DNA from: Burkholderia sp. Bp8992
Lineage (GTDB): Bacteria; Pseudomonadota; Gammaproteobacteria; Burkholderiales; Burkholderiaceae
DNA: 64,000 nucleotides
Assembly (NCBI RefSeq): GCF_003853705.1
Contig: NZ_QTQI01000024.1
Span: 1-64,000 of the forward strand
Reading direction: 5' to 3'
Within the stretch, counting starts at the first letter, position 1; each line of letters begins with the position of its first letter. Positions 1 to 8,942 of the stretch are shown here, in pieces. The position numbers and the translations under genes are program-made. The notes beneath the pieces were generated by a model. That model made no database searches, was not told the origin of the DNA, and saw nothing but the letters and a program-made list of their open reading frames with translations.

Positions 1-123
1 ACCAGTGTCGTCGAGGGCATCAACAACACCATCAAGGTCATCAAGCGTCGGGCTTACGGGTACCGCGACGAGGAATACTTCTTCCTCAAAATCCGTGCCG
101 CGTTCCCCGGTAATCCGCGATGA
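1..123 (+). CDS. ISL3-family transposase, C-terminal fragment (5' end outside window)
   Basis: The first 40 codons of the window are open from base 1 and end in TGA at 121-123. The peptide contains EGINNTIKVIKRRAYGYRD followed by EEYFFLKIRAAFPG, which matches the conserved C-terminus of ISL3-type DDE transposases (catalytic Glu region, then the basic IKVIKRRAYG stretch). Only the tail is visible, so I cannot say whether the rest of the gene is intact. The stop is at the usual family end point. The terminal inverted repeat of the element should lie just to the right, but I could not define it without the left end. Confidence 0.8.
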   Translation, partial: TSVVEGINNTIKVIKRRAYGYRDEEYFFLKIRAAFPGNPR

Positions 124-366
124 ACCAAAATTTTGCGGCGGGAAGTGATCACATTTCGTTTAAATGTGGACCGTGCCCGCACCGTGAGCCAATGCCCGCA
201 AGGCCTCGCGCTCCGGCCCTTCGAACTCGATGCCTCACGTTCCCACGCGAACACGCAATGATCGTCAAACAGCGGACGCGAAACGCTGCGTGCCGCCTCG
301 CCGCCGCCCAGGCGCGACCGCACCGGTCATGCGCCGCTGGCCCCCGCCCGAGGAGCCGCGACAAAC
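124..366. other. Junction between insertion sequence and chromosome
   Basis: This is the stretch between the transposase stop and the end of the MFS gene. It should hold the right terminal repeat of the ISL3-type element in its first 50 to 100 bases. Bases 128-175 are more AT-rich than the surroundings, as expected of an IS end. I see no convincing gene; short open frames here have no recognisable protein features. Confidence 0.4.
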
Positions 367-1713
367 CTACTGCTCGCGTCGGGTACTCAGGATGTCGCGC
401 GGAATCGACGCGATCAGCACGCAACTGACCAGCAGGCAGGCGCCCAGCGCGTAAGTGCCGTTGTTGATGTTGCCGGTCATTTCCTTCGCGATGCCGGTGA
501 TCATCGAGCCCGTGAAGCCCGACAGGTTGCCCACCGAGTTGATCAGCGCGATACCGGCAGCCGCGGCCGTGCCGGACAGGATCTGCCCCGGAAAGGTCCA
601 GTAGATCGGCATCAGCGCGAGGATGCCGCACGTCGCGACGGTCAGGAACAGGATCGACAGCGCCACGTTCTGCGCACAGGCCGCGCTCGCGATCAGGCAG
701 ACGCCGCCGATCAGCGCAGGAATCGCCGCGTGCAGGCGGCGTTCGCCGGTCCTGCGCGAGTGCGATGCGTTCCACACCATCGCGAAGATGGCGGTCAGGT
801 ACGGAATGGCCGTCAGCAAACCGATATGCACCGGGCTTTGCACGCCCGACGCGCGAATGATCGACGGCAGCCAGAAGGCCAGCCCGTAGAAGCCGGTATT
901 GAACGTGAGCAGGATGAAGGTGAGCAGCCAGACGCGCGGGCTGCGCAACGCGGCGCCGATGCTGTGCGACTTGTGCGCGGCCTCGGATTCGAGGTTGCGC
1001 GACAGCACCGCCTTTTCGTCGGCGGACAGCCATTTCGCCGACTGCGGGCCGTCGCCGAGGCAGGCCAGCACGATGAATGCGACCACGATCGACGGCAGCC
1101 CTTCGAGCAGCAGCATCCATTGCCAGCCGCTCATGCCCGACAAGCCGTGCGTCTGCTGCATCAGCCAGCCGGACACCACGCTACCCAGCGTCAGGCTCAG
1201 CGGAATCGCCACCAGGAAGCCCGACATCGCCACGCTCTGGCGGCGCGCCGGGAACCAGTAGTTCATGTACAGGATGACGCCCGGAAAAAAGCCCGCTTCG
1301 CACAGGCCCAGCAGGAAGCGCAGCGTGTAGAACATGGTGGTCGTCTGCACGTGGAAGAACTGCGCGAGCGGCACGATGAACGCCATCGACGACGACACGA
1401 TGCCCCACGTGATCATGATCCGCGCGATCCAGAAGCGGGCGCCGTAGCGATGCAGCAACAGGTTGCTGGGCATCTCGAACAGGAAGTAGCCCCAGAAGAA
1501 AATGCTGGCGCCGAGCGCATACACGCCGTCGCTCAGATGCAGGTCGTCGAGCATCTGCAGCTTCGCGAAGCCGACGTTGACGCGGTCCAGGTAGGCCACG
1601 ACGTAGCACAGCAGCAGCAATGGCAGGATGCGCCGCATGACCTTGCGATAGAGGGCGTCTTCGGACGAGTCGGCCGCGGCAGGTGCTGCCGCGGCCTGTG
1701 TAATGGATGGCAT
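367..1713 (-). CDS. MFS transporter, anion:cation symporter family; probable pentonate (D-xylonate) importer
   Basis: This 448-residue inner-membrane protein has the 12-helix pattern of the ACS (phthalate/hexuronate permease) family, with YLDRVNVGFAKL in helix 1 and a WGYFLFEMPSNLLL segment in helix 2. The start at 1713 is preceded by a good AGGAGA ribosome site 8-9 bases away; frames upstream lack one. It is transcribed away from a LacI-family gene, and the shared gap holds two copies of the palindrome that also lies before xylD. ACS carriers usually import organic acids. The neighbouring xylD and xylX therefore suggest D-xylonate or a related sugar acid as substrate; that is inference from context. 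Confidence 0.8.
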   Translation of the reverse strand: MPSITQAAAAPAAADSSEDALYRKVMRRILPLLLLCYVVAYLDRVNVGFAKLQMLDDLHLSDGVYALGASIFFWGYFLFEMPSNLLLHRYGARFWIARIMITWGIVSSSMAFIVPLAQFFHVQTTTMFYTLRFLLGLCEAGFFPGVILYMNYWFPARRQSVAMSGFLVAIPLSLTLGSVVSGWLMQQTHGLSGMSGWQWMLLLEGLPSIVVAFIVLACLGDGPQSAKWLSADEKAVLSRNLESEAAHKSHSIGAALRSPRVWLLTFILLTFNTGFYGLAFWLPSIIRASGVQSPVHIGLLTAIPYLTAIFAMVWNASHSRRTGERRLHAAIPALIGGVCLIASAACAQNVALSILFLTVATCGILALMPIYWTFPGQILSGTAAAAGIALINSVGNLSGFTGSMITGIAKEMTGNINNGTYALGACLLVSCVLIASIPRDILSTRREQ

Positions 1714-1772
1714 CGGTCTGTCTCCTGATTGTGTAGGTCTTCTTCGTACCGGCGAGTCCGTTGATGCATCGA

Positions 1773-1786
1773 TGTTACCGATAACA
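1773..1786. promoter_or_regulatory. Putative LacI-regulator operator 1
   Basis: TGTTACCGATAACA is a near-perfect 14-bp palindrome with the central CG typical of LacI-family operators. It lies 59 bp before the MFS start, in the MFS/LacI divergent region. The same motif recurs at 1835-1848 and 3178-3191. Confidence 0.65.
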
Positions 1787-1834
1787 TTTCGTGACAAAAA
1801 AAAGCCGACGAGGCGACGGGAGCGATCGGCACGC

Positions 1835-1848
1835 TGATACCGGTAACA
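1835..1848. promoter_or_regulatory. Putative LacI-regulator operator 2
   Basis: TGATACCGGTAACA differs at single positions from operators 1 and 3 and is centred 62 bp from operator 1, close to six helical turns. This spacing would allow looping across the MFS promoter. Assignment to the adjacent LacI protein is inferred. Confidence 0.6.
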
Positions 1849-2009
1849 AATTCGAAGGTAGCATGCAGCGACAGCCACGTACAAGTCCCGCCGGACGAGT
1901 GCTTTCCCTAGTGCGGTCGCCGCTGCGACGGGCGCGCGCCGACCGGCCTGCACGGTATGCCGCACCGGTATGATGTAGCCTTTCCAGCTTTCTCCCGATC
2001 GCCCTTCCG

Positions 2010-3047
2010 ATGCCCAGTCCCACCGCCGTCCGGCCTGCCGGGCCGCCCCGCATGTCCGACGTAGCGCGCCTTGCCGGCGTATCGAAGATGACGGTGTCGC
2101 GCGTGCTCGCCGGCCACAGCGTGGCCGCGGAGACGCGCGCACGGGTCTGCGAGGCCATCGACCAGCTCGGCTATGTGGCCGACGCTGCCGCCGGTGCGCT
2201 GTCGTCGGGGCGGTCGGAATTCGTCGCGGTGCTGGTGCCGTCGCTGTCGAGTTCCAACTTCTCCGACACCGTGCGCGGCCTGACCGATGCGCTCGAACCG
2301 CACGGCCTCCAGCTGCTGCTCGGCGACACCGACTACGACCTGGAACGTGAAGAACGGCTGGTACGCTCGATGCTGCGGCACCAGCCGCGCTGCATCGCGC
2401 TGACGGGTGCGCAACACACCGATGCGACGCGCAAGGTGCTCGAGCGCTCGGCGATTCCCGTGGTCGAGATGTGGGACCTGCCCACGCGTCCCATCGACAC
2501 CGCCGTCGGCTTCTCGAACGTGCGCGCCGCCCGCGCGATGGTGCGCCACCTGGCCGAGCGCGGTTACCGGCGCATCGGCTTTCTCGTCGGCGCCAGCGAA
2601 CTGGATCGCCGCGGCCTGGACCGGCTCAAGGGATACCAGGCGGAAATCAAGGCGCTGGGGCTGGGCGAACCGCGCGTCGTGCGGCTGGGCGAATCGCCGA
2701 TCACGATGAGCCACGGCGGCCCTGCGATGGCCGCCCTGCTGGAAAAATGGCCGGACACCGATGCGGTGATGTGCGTGAGCGACATGTCTGCATTCGGCGC
2801 GATCATGGAATGTCACCGGCGCGGGCTCGCCGTGCCGGCCGACATCGCCGTGGCCGGCTTCGGCAACTTCGAAGTGGCGACATGCTGCCACCCGACCATC
2901 ACGACCGTGTCGGTCGACGCGTACGGGATCGGGCTACGCACGGGCGAAGCGTTGCTGGCGGCGCTGCAGGCGCGTGACAGCGGCGCGCCGGCCGAGTCGC
3001 ACAGCATCCGTATCGACTACACGATCATCGCGCGGGAAAGCGCCTGA
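2010..3047 (+). CDS. LacI-family transcriptional regulator of the xylonate module
   Basis: This 345-residue protein has an N-terminal LacI helix-turn-helix (MSDVARLAGVSKMTVSRVLAG, residues about 15-35), the hinge region, and a periplasmic-binding-protein-like sugar domain to the end. Family members bind a palindrome with a central CG and are released or tightened by a pathway sugar or sugar acid. It sits between a divergent MFS gene and xylD. TGTTACCGGTAACA-type palindromes lie before both, so it most likely controls both transcripts. The start at 2010 leaves a 14-residue tail before the HTH; ATG 2052 would remove it and is an alternative. The effector is unknown, with xylonate or 2-keto-3-deoxyxylonate likely. 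Confidence 0.88.
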   Translation: MPSPTAVRPAGPPRMSDVARLAGVSKMTVSRVLAGHSVAAETRARVCEAIDQLGYVADAAAGALSSGRSEFVAVLVPSLSSSNFSDTVRGLTDALEPHGLQLLLGDTDYDLEREERLVRSMLRHQPRCIALTGAQHTDATRKVLERSAIPVVEMWDLPTRPIDTAVGFSNVRAARAMVRHLAERGYRRIGFLVGASELDRRGLDRLKGYQAEIKALGLGEPRVVRLGESPITMSHGGPAMAALLEKWPDTDAVMCVSDMSAFGAIMECHRRGLAVPADIAVAGFGNFEVATCCHPTITTVSVDAYGIGLRTGEALLAALQARDSGAPAESHSIRIDYTIIARESA

Positions 3048-3177
3048 CGGGGCGACGGCCGCGCACGTCCCCAGGCGCGACGTGTGCGGCTTCGCACCGC
3101 CCCCGCGCCCTCACCTTCGCCACGCGCGCACGAAATCCCTTCCGCAACGCAAAAACCCCGTGCTAACATCCAATCGA

Positions 3178-3191
3178 TGTTACCGGTAACT
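3178..3191. promoter_or_regulatory. Putative LacI-regulator operator 3 (xylD promoter)
   Basis: TGTTACCGGTAACT is the best copy of the 14-bp palindrome and lies 47 bp before the xylD start, where a repressor would block RNA polymerase. Its match to the two sites by the MFS gene supports one regulon of transporter plus enzymes. Confidence 0.7.
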
Positions 3192-3238
3192 ATCCGGCAC
3201 GCACAAGATCACAAAGGCCCCTTCGGAGACAGCCCGCC

Positions 3239-5020
3239 ATGTCACAGACCCCTCGCCGTCTGCGCAGCCAGGAATGGTTCGACGATCCCGCGCACGCAGA
3301 CATGACCGCGCTCTATGTCGAGCGCTTCATGAACTACGGGCTGACGCGCGAGGAACTGCAGTCGGGCCGCCCCGTCATCGGTATCGCGCAAACGGGCAGC
3401 GACCTCGCGCCGTGCAACCGCCATCACATCGAACTGGCGGAACGCACCAAGGCGGGCATTCGCGACGCGGGCGGCATTCCGATGGAGTTCCCCGTGCATC
3501 CGCTGGCCGAGCAAAGCCGCCGGCCCACGGCTGCGCTCGACCGCAACCTGGCCTATCTCGGGCTGGTGGAAGTGCTGCACGGCTTTCCGCTCGACGGCGT
3601 GGTGCTGACGACCGGCTGCGACAAGACCACGCCGGCCTGCCTGATGGCGGCCGCTACCGTCGACCTGCCCGCGATCGTGCTGTCGGGCGGGCCGATGCTC
3701 GACGGCTGGCACGAAGGCAAGCGGGTCGGCTCGGGCACGGTGATCTGGCATGCCCGCAACCTGCTCGCGGCCGGCGAGATCGACTACGAAGGCTTCATGA
3801 AGCTGACCACGGCTTCGTCGCCGTCGATCGGCCATTGCAATACGATGGGCACCGCGCTGTCGATGAACAGTCTGGCGGAAGCGCTGGGCATGTCGCTGCC
3901 GGGATGCGCGAGCATTCCCGCGGCCTATCGCGAGCGCGGCCAGATGGCTTACGCGACCGGCAAGCGCGCGGTCGAGCTCGTTCGCGAAGACCTGCGCCCG
4001 TCGAAAATCATGACGCGCGCGGCATTCGAGAATGCGATCGTCGTGGCCTCCGCGCTCGGCGCGTCGACCAACTGCCCGCCGCACCTGATCGCGATTGCGC
4101 GCCACATGGGTGTCGAACTGAGCCTGGACGACTGGCAGCGCTTCGGTGAAGCCGTGCCGCTGCTCGTCAACTGCATGCCGGCCGGCGAATACCTCGGGGA
4201 GAGCTTCCACCGCGCCGGCGGCGTGCCCGCCGTGCTGCGCCAGCTCGATGCGGCCGGCCTGCTGCGGCGCGACTGCCCGACCGTGTCGGGCCGCGCGATC
4301 GGCGAGATCGCCGACACCGCGCAGGACGCCGACCGCGACGTGATCCGTACGCCCGACGCGCCGCTCAAGCACGGCGCCGGCTTCGTGGTGCTGTCGGGCA
4401 ACTTCTTCGACAGCGCCATCATGAAGATGTCGGTGGTCGGCGACGCGTTCCGCCGCACCTACCTGGCCGAGCCGGGCGCGGAGAATACGTTCGAGGCGCG
4501 CGCGATCGTGTTCGACGGCCCCGAGGACTACCACGCCCGCATCAACGATCCCGCGCTGAACATCGACGAACGCTGCATCCTGGTGATCCGCGGCTGCGGC
4601 ACGGTCGGCTACCCGGGCAGCTCGGAAGTCGTCAACATGGCGCCGCCCGCCGAGCTGGTGAAGCGCGGCGTGACATCGCTGCCCTGCCTGGGAGACGGCC
4701 GCCAGAGCGGCACATCGGCCAGCCCGTCGATCCTGAACGTGTCGCCGGAGGCGGCGGTCGGCGGCGGCCTGGCCCTGCTGCGCACGAACGACCGCATTCG
4801 CGTGGACCTGAATCGCCGCAGCGTCGACGTGCTCGTCGACGAAGACGAACTCGCGCGCCGCCGCGAGACCGCAAGCTTCACCGTGCCGCAGGCGCAGACG
4901 CCCTGGCAGGAGCTGTATCGCCGGTTCGTGGGCCAGTTGTCCACCGGCGGCTGCCTCGAACCGGCCACGCTGTACCTGAAGGTCATCGAGCAGCGCGGCA
5001 ACCCGCGCCATTCGCACTGA
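3239..5020 (+). CDS. xylD: D-xylonate dehydratase (IlvD/Edd family)
   Basis: This 593-residue enzyme of the IlvD/Edd Fe-S dehydratase family would convert D-xylonate to 2-keto-3-deoxy-D-xylonate in the cytoplasm. The three cluster cysteines are visible at C59 (GSDLAPCN), C127 (TTGCDKT) and C200 (GHCNTMGTA), and the C-terminal swivelling domain is complete. From memory, its length and many blocks, such as GIPMEFPVHP and the N-terminal QEWFDDPAHADMTALYVERF, resemble Caulobacter crescentus XylD closely. The next gene encodes the following Weimberg enzyme 32 bp downstream. A related pentonate such as L-arabonate remains possible as substrate. No xylose dehydrogenase or ketoglutarate-semialdehyde dehydrogenase is adjacent. 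Confidence 0.88.
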   Translation: MSQTPRRLRSQEWFDDPAHADMTALYVERFMNYGLTREELQSGRPVIGIAQTGSDLAPCNRHHIELAERTKAGIRDAGGIPMEFPVHPLAEQSRRPTAALDRNLAYLGLVEVLHGFPLDGVVLTTGCDKTTPACLMAAATVDLPAIVLSGGPMLDGWHEGKRVGSGTVIWHARNLLAAGEIDYEGFMKLTTASSPSIGHCNTMGTALSMNSLAEALGMSLPGCASIPAAYRERGQMAYATGKRAVELVREDLRPSKIMTRAAFENAIVVASALGASTNCPPHLIAIARHMGVELSLDDWQRFGEAVPLLVNCMPAGEYLGESFHRAGGVPAVLRQLDAAGLLRRDCPTVSGRAIGEIADTAQDADRDVIRTPDAPLKHGAGFVVLSGNFFDSAIMKMSVVGDAFRRTYLAEPGAENTFEARAIVFDGPEDYHARINDPALNIDERCILVIRGCGTVGYPGSSEVVNMAPPAELVKRGVTSLPCLGDGRQSGTSASPSILNVSPEAAVGGGLALLRTNDRIRVDLNRRSVDVLVDEDELARRRETASFTVPQAQTPWQELYRRFVGQLSTGGCLEPATLYLKVIEQRGNPRHSH

Positions 5021-5052
5021 TCCCACCGTCCACGACTCCTGCCGAGCTGACC

Positions 5053-6234
5053 ATGCGTACTCCTTCCGTTTCCGATTGCCTGCCGCACGACCTCGCACAC
5101 GCACTGCTGATCGGCCGCGTCTGGCGGCATGACGGTGCCCACGCGGGCCCGAGCGTCGTCGCCGTGCGCGGCGGCGAAGTGTTCGACATCACGCGCACCG
5201 TGCCGACCACCGCCGACCTGTTCGACCGCCCCGATGCAGTCGCCGTCGCGCGCACCGCGTCCGGCGAATCGCTCGGCCGCATCGAGCCGTTGCTGCAGGC
5301 GACGCTGGACGGCACGCCCGGCGCCACGCGCCTGCTCGCGCCGTGCGACGTGCAGGCAATCAAGGCGTGCGGCGTGACCTTTGCCGTGAGCCTGATCGAG
5401 CGCGTGATCGAGGAACAGGCCGGCGGCGATCCAGCCAGAGCGCGGGAGGTACGCGACACCATCGCCGCGACCATCGGCACCGATCTGTCGAAGATCGTGC
5501 CGGGCTCGGAAGCCGCGCTGCGCCTGAAGGCGGAACTCGAGCGCCGCGGCGCGTGGTCGCAATACATGGAAGTCGGCATCGGCCCGGATGCCGAGGTGTT
5601 CTCCAAGGCGCAGCCGATGTCCGCGGTCGGCTTCGGCGCGGATGTCGGCCTGCTGCCCGTGTCGGTGTGGAACAACCCGGAACCGGAGATCGTGCTCGCG
5701 GTCGCCAGCGACGGCAGGCCGGTCGGCGCCACGCTCGGCAACGACGTGAACCTGCGCGACATCGAAGGCCGCTCGGCGCTGCTGCTCGGCAAATGCAAGG
5801 ACAACAACGGCTCCTGCGCGATCGGCCCGTTCGTGCGGCTGTTCGACGACGGCTTCACGCTGGACAGCGTACGGCAGGCCAGCGTGTCGCTGCGTGTCGA
5901 AGGCGCGGACGACGGCTTCGTCCTCGACGGCATCAGCCACATGCGCGAGATCAGCCGCGACCCGGCCGACCTCGTCGCGCAGACCTGCGGCGCGCATCAC
6001 CAGTATCCGGACGGCTTCATGCTGTTCCTCGGCACGATGTTCTCGCCGATCCAGGATCGCGACGCGCCCGGCGGCGGATTCACGCATCACATCGGCGACC
6101 GCGTCACGATCTCCACACCCGCGCTCGGCGCACTCGTCAACACCGTGCGGCTGTGCACGGAGATCGCGCCGTGGACCTTCGGCGTGCGCGCGCTGTATGC
6201 GAACCTGGCCGCGCGCGGGCTGCTTGCCGAGTGA
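5053..6234 (+). CDS. xylX: 2-keto-3-deoxy-D-xylonate dehydratase (FAH family, AraD1/XylX type)
   Basis: This 393-residue fumarylacetoacetate-hydrolase-fold protein would dehydrate 2-keto-3-deoxy-D-xylonate to 2-oxoglutarate semialdehyde. The FAH core is recognisable from NPEPEIVL (metal-binding E...E), through LGNDVNLRDIEGRSALLL and KDNNGSCAIGPFVRL, to FLGTMFSPIQDRDAPGGGFTH. These blocks match Caulobacter XylX as I remember it, and the length fits (about 385 residues). It follows xylD by 32 bp and should share its mRNA. I see no terminator directly after the stop. The substrate follows from family and gene pairing and is not read from the sequence itself. Confidence 0.85.
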   Translation: MRTPSVSDCLPHDLAHALLIGRVWRHDGAHAGPSVVAVRGGEVFDITRTVPTTADLFDRPDAVAVARTASGESLGRIEPLLQATLDGTPGATRLLAPCDVQAIKACGVTFAVSLIERVIEEQAGGDPARAREVRDTIAATIGTDLSKIVPGSEAALRLKAELERRGAWSQYMEVGIGPDAEVFSKAQPMSAVGFGADVGLLPVSVWNNPEPEIVLAVASDGRPVGATLGNDVNLRDIEGRSALLLGKCKDNNGSCAIGPFVRLFDDGFTLDSVRQASVSLRVEGADDGFVLDGISHMREISRDPADLVAQTCGAHHQYPDGFMLFLGTMFSPIQDRDAPGGGFTHHIGDRVTISTPALGALVNTVRLCTEIAPWTFGVRALYANLAARGLLAE

Positions 6235-6519
6235 AAACGGGAAGACGCGACGCCATGCAGCCCTTCGCGAACGACATCGACCAAGCGTAGGCGAAGCGGT
6301 ATGAAACGGGCGTTCGCGCCGGCACGCACGTAGCCGGCCGCCACCTCCCGCCCCGCACGCTCGCCGAGCCGGCACGGCCGCGTCGAGCGGCGCCGCCGGT
6401 TGCTCCCTCGGGCCCGAAGGTCGTTCCGGCGGCGCTCCACGTGTTCGGCGGACGCGATTCGCCCCACCGGCGCCTCGTCGGCTGCGACAATACGGCGGCT
6501 GAGTCAATTCGAGGTGTCG

Positions 6520-7461
6520 ATGGAACTGAGGCAACTGCGCTATTTCGTCAGCGTCGTGGAACACGGCAGCATGGGCAAGGCCGCGCTGGAACTGGGCGTG
6601 GTGACGTCCGCACTGAGCCAGCAGATCAGCCGGCTCGAGAGCGAGTTGTCCACGCGCCTGCTGCAGCGCACCTCCACGGGCGTCGTGCCGACGGACGCCG
6701 GCCTTGCATTCTGGAGACAGGCGCAACTCGCGTTGCGCCACGTCGACGATGCGGCGCTTGCCGCGCGTCAGGCGCGCCTGTCGGGGCACGTCAGCGTCGG
6801 GCTGGCGCCCAGTACGACCGGCGTACTCGGTCTCGCGTTCATGCAGGCGATGCGACAGCGCTATCCGGACGTCCGGCTGCGCATGGTCGAGAGCCTGTCG
6901 GGCTATCTCGGCGCGATGCTGAGTGCGCGGCAAATCGACCTCGCGATCCTGTTTCGTGAAGAACCCGCGCAGCGCTGGAGCGTGATGCCGTTGCTCGACG
7001 AGCATCTGTTCGTGATCGGCGCCCCCGGCCTGCCGGGCATGCCCGCCGGCCCGCACGTCCATCTGGCGGACCTCGGCGCCGTGCCGCTGATCCTGCCGAG
7101 CGGCCCGCATGGCTTGCGCGCGTTGCTGGATGTCGCATTCGCGCGCACCGGCTTCACCCCGCACATTGCCGCCGAAGTCGACGGCCTCGCGATGTTGATG
7201 GATGCGGTGCGCGGCGGCCTCGGTGCGACCATTCAACCGGGCGCGGCGCTCGCGCGGCTGGAAAACGCCGCGCTCGCGAGCGTCCCGGTCGCGGACGCCC
7301 AGGCGACGAGGCCGAACCTGATCGCGAGCGTCTCCGACGACGAGTTGTCGCCCGCCGGGCTCGCCGCGCGGGTCGTCCTCGCCGACGTGGCGCGCGAGAT
7401 CGTCGCGGCCGGCGGGTGGCCCGGCGCCACGCTGCGCGAGCCGCCTCTTCACAAAAACTGA
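6520..7461 (+). CDS. tcuR: LysR-family regulator of tricarballylate genes
   Basis: This 313-residue LysR protein has an N-terminal winged HTH (MELRQLRYFVSVVEHGSMGKAA, then SALSQQISRLE) and an effector-binding domain from about residue 90. The start at 6520 has GAGGTG just upstream and gives the standard MELRQLRYF beginning; a longer frame from 6400 adds an Arg-rich tail without family support. It stands 74 bp before tcuA in the same direction, which matches its assignment as TcuR, the regulator of tricarballylate use known from Salmonella. The assignment rests on position. An inverted repeat, TGCCGC-N10-GCGGCA, lies between it and tcuA. Confidence 0.8.
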   Translation: MELRQLRYFVSVVEHGSMGKAALELGVVTSALSQQISRLESELSTRLLQRTSTGVVPTDAGLAFWRQAQLALRHVDDAALAARQARLSGHVSVGLAPSTTGVLGLAFMQAMRQRYPDVRLRMVESLSGYLGAMLSARQIDLAILFREEPAQRWSVMPLLDEHLFVIGAPGLPGMPAGPHVHLADLGAVPLILPSGPHGLRALLDVAFARTGFTPHIAAEVDGLAMLMDAVRGGLGATIQPGAALARLENAALASVPVADAQATRPNLIASVSDDELSPAGLAARVVLADVAREIVAAGGWPGATLREPPLHKN

Positions 7462-7469
7462 AGACGTGT

Positions 7470-7491
7470 TGCCGCTCCGCTGATGGCGGCA
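7470..7491. promoter_or_regulatory. Inverted repeat before tcuA, possible TcuR site
   Basis: TGCCGC (7470-7475) and GCGGCA (7486-7491) form a perfect interrupted repeat with a 10-base spacer, 44 bp before the tcuA start. LysR-family sites are interrupted repeats of this general shape. It could also be a weak hairpin after tcuR, though no T tract follows. Confidence 0.35.
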
Positions 7492-7535
7492 TGCGAGGCC
7501 GATCCGTAGAGTGCGTCTCAAAGGAGACAACTCAG

Positions 7536-8942
7536 ATGGTCGATGTTCTCGTAATCGGCGGCGGCAACGCGGCGCTGTGCGCCGCATTGATGGCGCGCGA
7601 AGCCGGCGCCTCGGTGCTGCTGCTCGAAGCGGCGCCGCGCGAATGGCGCGGCGGAAACTCCCAGCACACCCGCAACCTGCGCTGCATGCACGACGGCCCG
7701 CAGGACGTGCTGGTCGGCGCCTATCCGGAAGAAGAGTACTGGCAGGACCTGCTGAAGGTCACCGGCGGCATTACCAACGAGGCGCTGGCCCGGCTCGCGA
7801 TCCGCGCGTCGGCGACCTGCCGCCCGTGGATGCGCGCACATGGCGTGCGGTTTCAGCCGCCGTTGTCCGGCGCACTGCACGTGGCGCGAACCAACGCATT
7901 CTTCATGGGCGGCGGCAAAGCGCTCGTGAACGCGTATTACCGCAGCGCCGAAGCGCTCGGCGTGCAGATTCGCTACGACACGCCCGTCGACGCAATCGAG
8001 CTCGACGGCGAACGTTTCGTCGCCGCGCGTAGCGGAAGCCGGCGCTTCGAGGCGCGCAGCTGCGTGCTCGCGGCGGGCGGCTTCGAATCCAACCGCGAAT
8101 GGCTGCGTGAGGCGTGGGGACAAAACGAGCGTGGCGAGTGGCCCGCCGACAATTTCCTCATCCGCGGCACGCGGTTCAACCAGGGCGTCCTGCTCAAGGC
8201 GATGCTCGACGCCGGCGCGGATGCGATCGGCGATCCGTCGCAGTCGCATTGCGTCGCGATCGACGCACGCGCGCCGCTCTACGACGGCGGCATCTGCACG
8301 CGGATCGATTGCGTATCGCTCGGTATCGTCGTCAACCGCGATGCGCAGCGCTTCTACGACGAGGGCGAAGACTTCTGGCCGAAGCGTTATGCGATCTGGG
8401 GCCGCCTCGTCGCGCAGCAGCCGGCGCAGACCGCCTACTCGATCATCGATGCCAAGGCCGTCGGACGCTTCATGCCGCCGGTATTTCCGGGCACCCGCGC
8501 CGATTCGCTGCGGGAACTCGCGCGCCGGCTGGACCTGCCCGAACGTGCGTTCGTCGACACGCTGCGCGCGTACAACGCCGCATGCCGGGCAGGCACGTTC
8601 GATCACACGACGCTCGACGACTGCCGTACCGAAGGCATCAGTCCCGCGAAAACCCACTGGGCACGCCCGATCGATACGCCGCCCTTCTTCGGCTACGCGC
8701 TGCGTCCCGGCATCACGTTTACGTATCTCGGGCTGAAGGTCAACGAACGCGCGCAGGTCCATTTCGGCGGACGGCCGAGCGGCAACCTGTTCGTGGCCGG
8801 CGAGATGATGGCCGGCAACGTGCTCGGCAAGGGTTACACGGCGGGCGTCGGAATGTCGATCGGCACCGCGTTCGGACGTATCGCGGGCACCGAGGCGGCG
8901 AAGGCCGCGCAAACGACCGGAGTTCAACGTGCACAATATTGA
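7536..8942 (+). CDS. tcuA: FAD-dependent tricarballylate dehydrogenase TcuA
   Basis: This 468-residue flavoprotein would oxidise tricarballylate to cis-aconitate, which then enters the TCA cycle. The N-terminal dinucleotide fold [25 protein letters not shown] (read in two parts: [15 protein letters not shown] and the following Glu/Ala helix) and the C-terminal FAD segment [20 protein letters not shown] are those of the fumarate-reductase/TcuA group. The start at 7536 follows AAGGAG at 7521-7526. It overlaps tcuB by 14 bases and heads the tcuABC set. The complete neighbouring set makes the assignment firm. Confidence 0.92.
   Translation: MVDVLVIGGGNAALCAALMAREAGASVLLLEAAPREWRGGNSQHTRNLRCMHDGPQDVLVGAYPEEEYWQDLLKVTGGITNEALARLAIRASATCRPWMRAHGVRFQPPLSGALHVARTNAFFMGGGKALVNAYYRSAEALGVQIRYDTPVDAIELDGERFVAARSGSRRFEARSCVLAAGGFESNREWLREAWGQNERGEWPADNFLIRGTRFNQGVLLKAMLDAGADAIGDPSQSHCVAIDARAPLYDGGICTRIDCVSLGIVVNRDAQRFYDEGEDFWPKRYAIWGRLVAQQPAQTAYSIIDAKAVGRFMPPVFPGTRADSLRELARRLDLPERAFVDTLRAYNAACRAGTFDHTTLDDCRTEGISPAKTHWARPIDTPPFFGYALRPGITFTYLGLKVNERAQVHFGGRPSGNLFVAGEMMAGNVLGKGYTAGVGMSIGTAFGRIAGTEAAKAAQTTGVQRAQY

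Noticed and set aside
4609-7587. A nearly 1,000-codon open frame on the minus strand
   Set aside because: It is antisense to the xylD end, xylX and tcuR. Its composition is that of a shadow frame, and no motif or ribosome site supports it.
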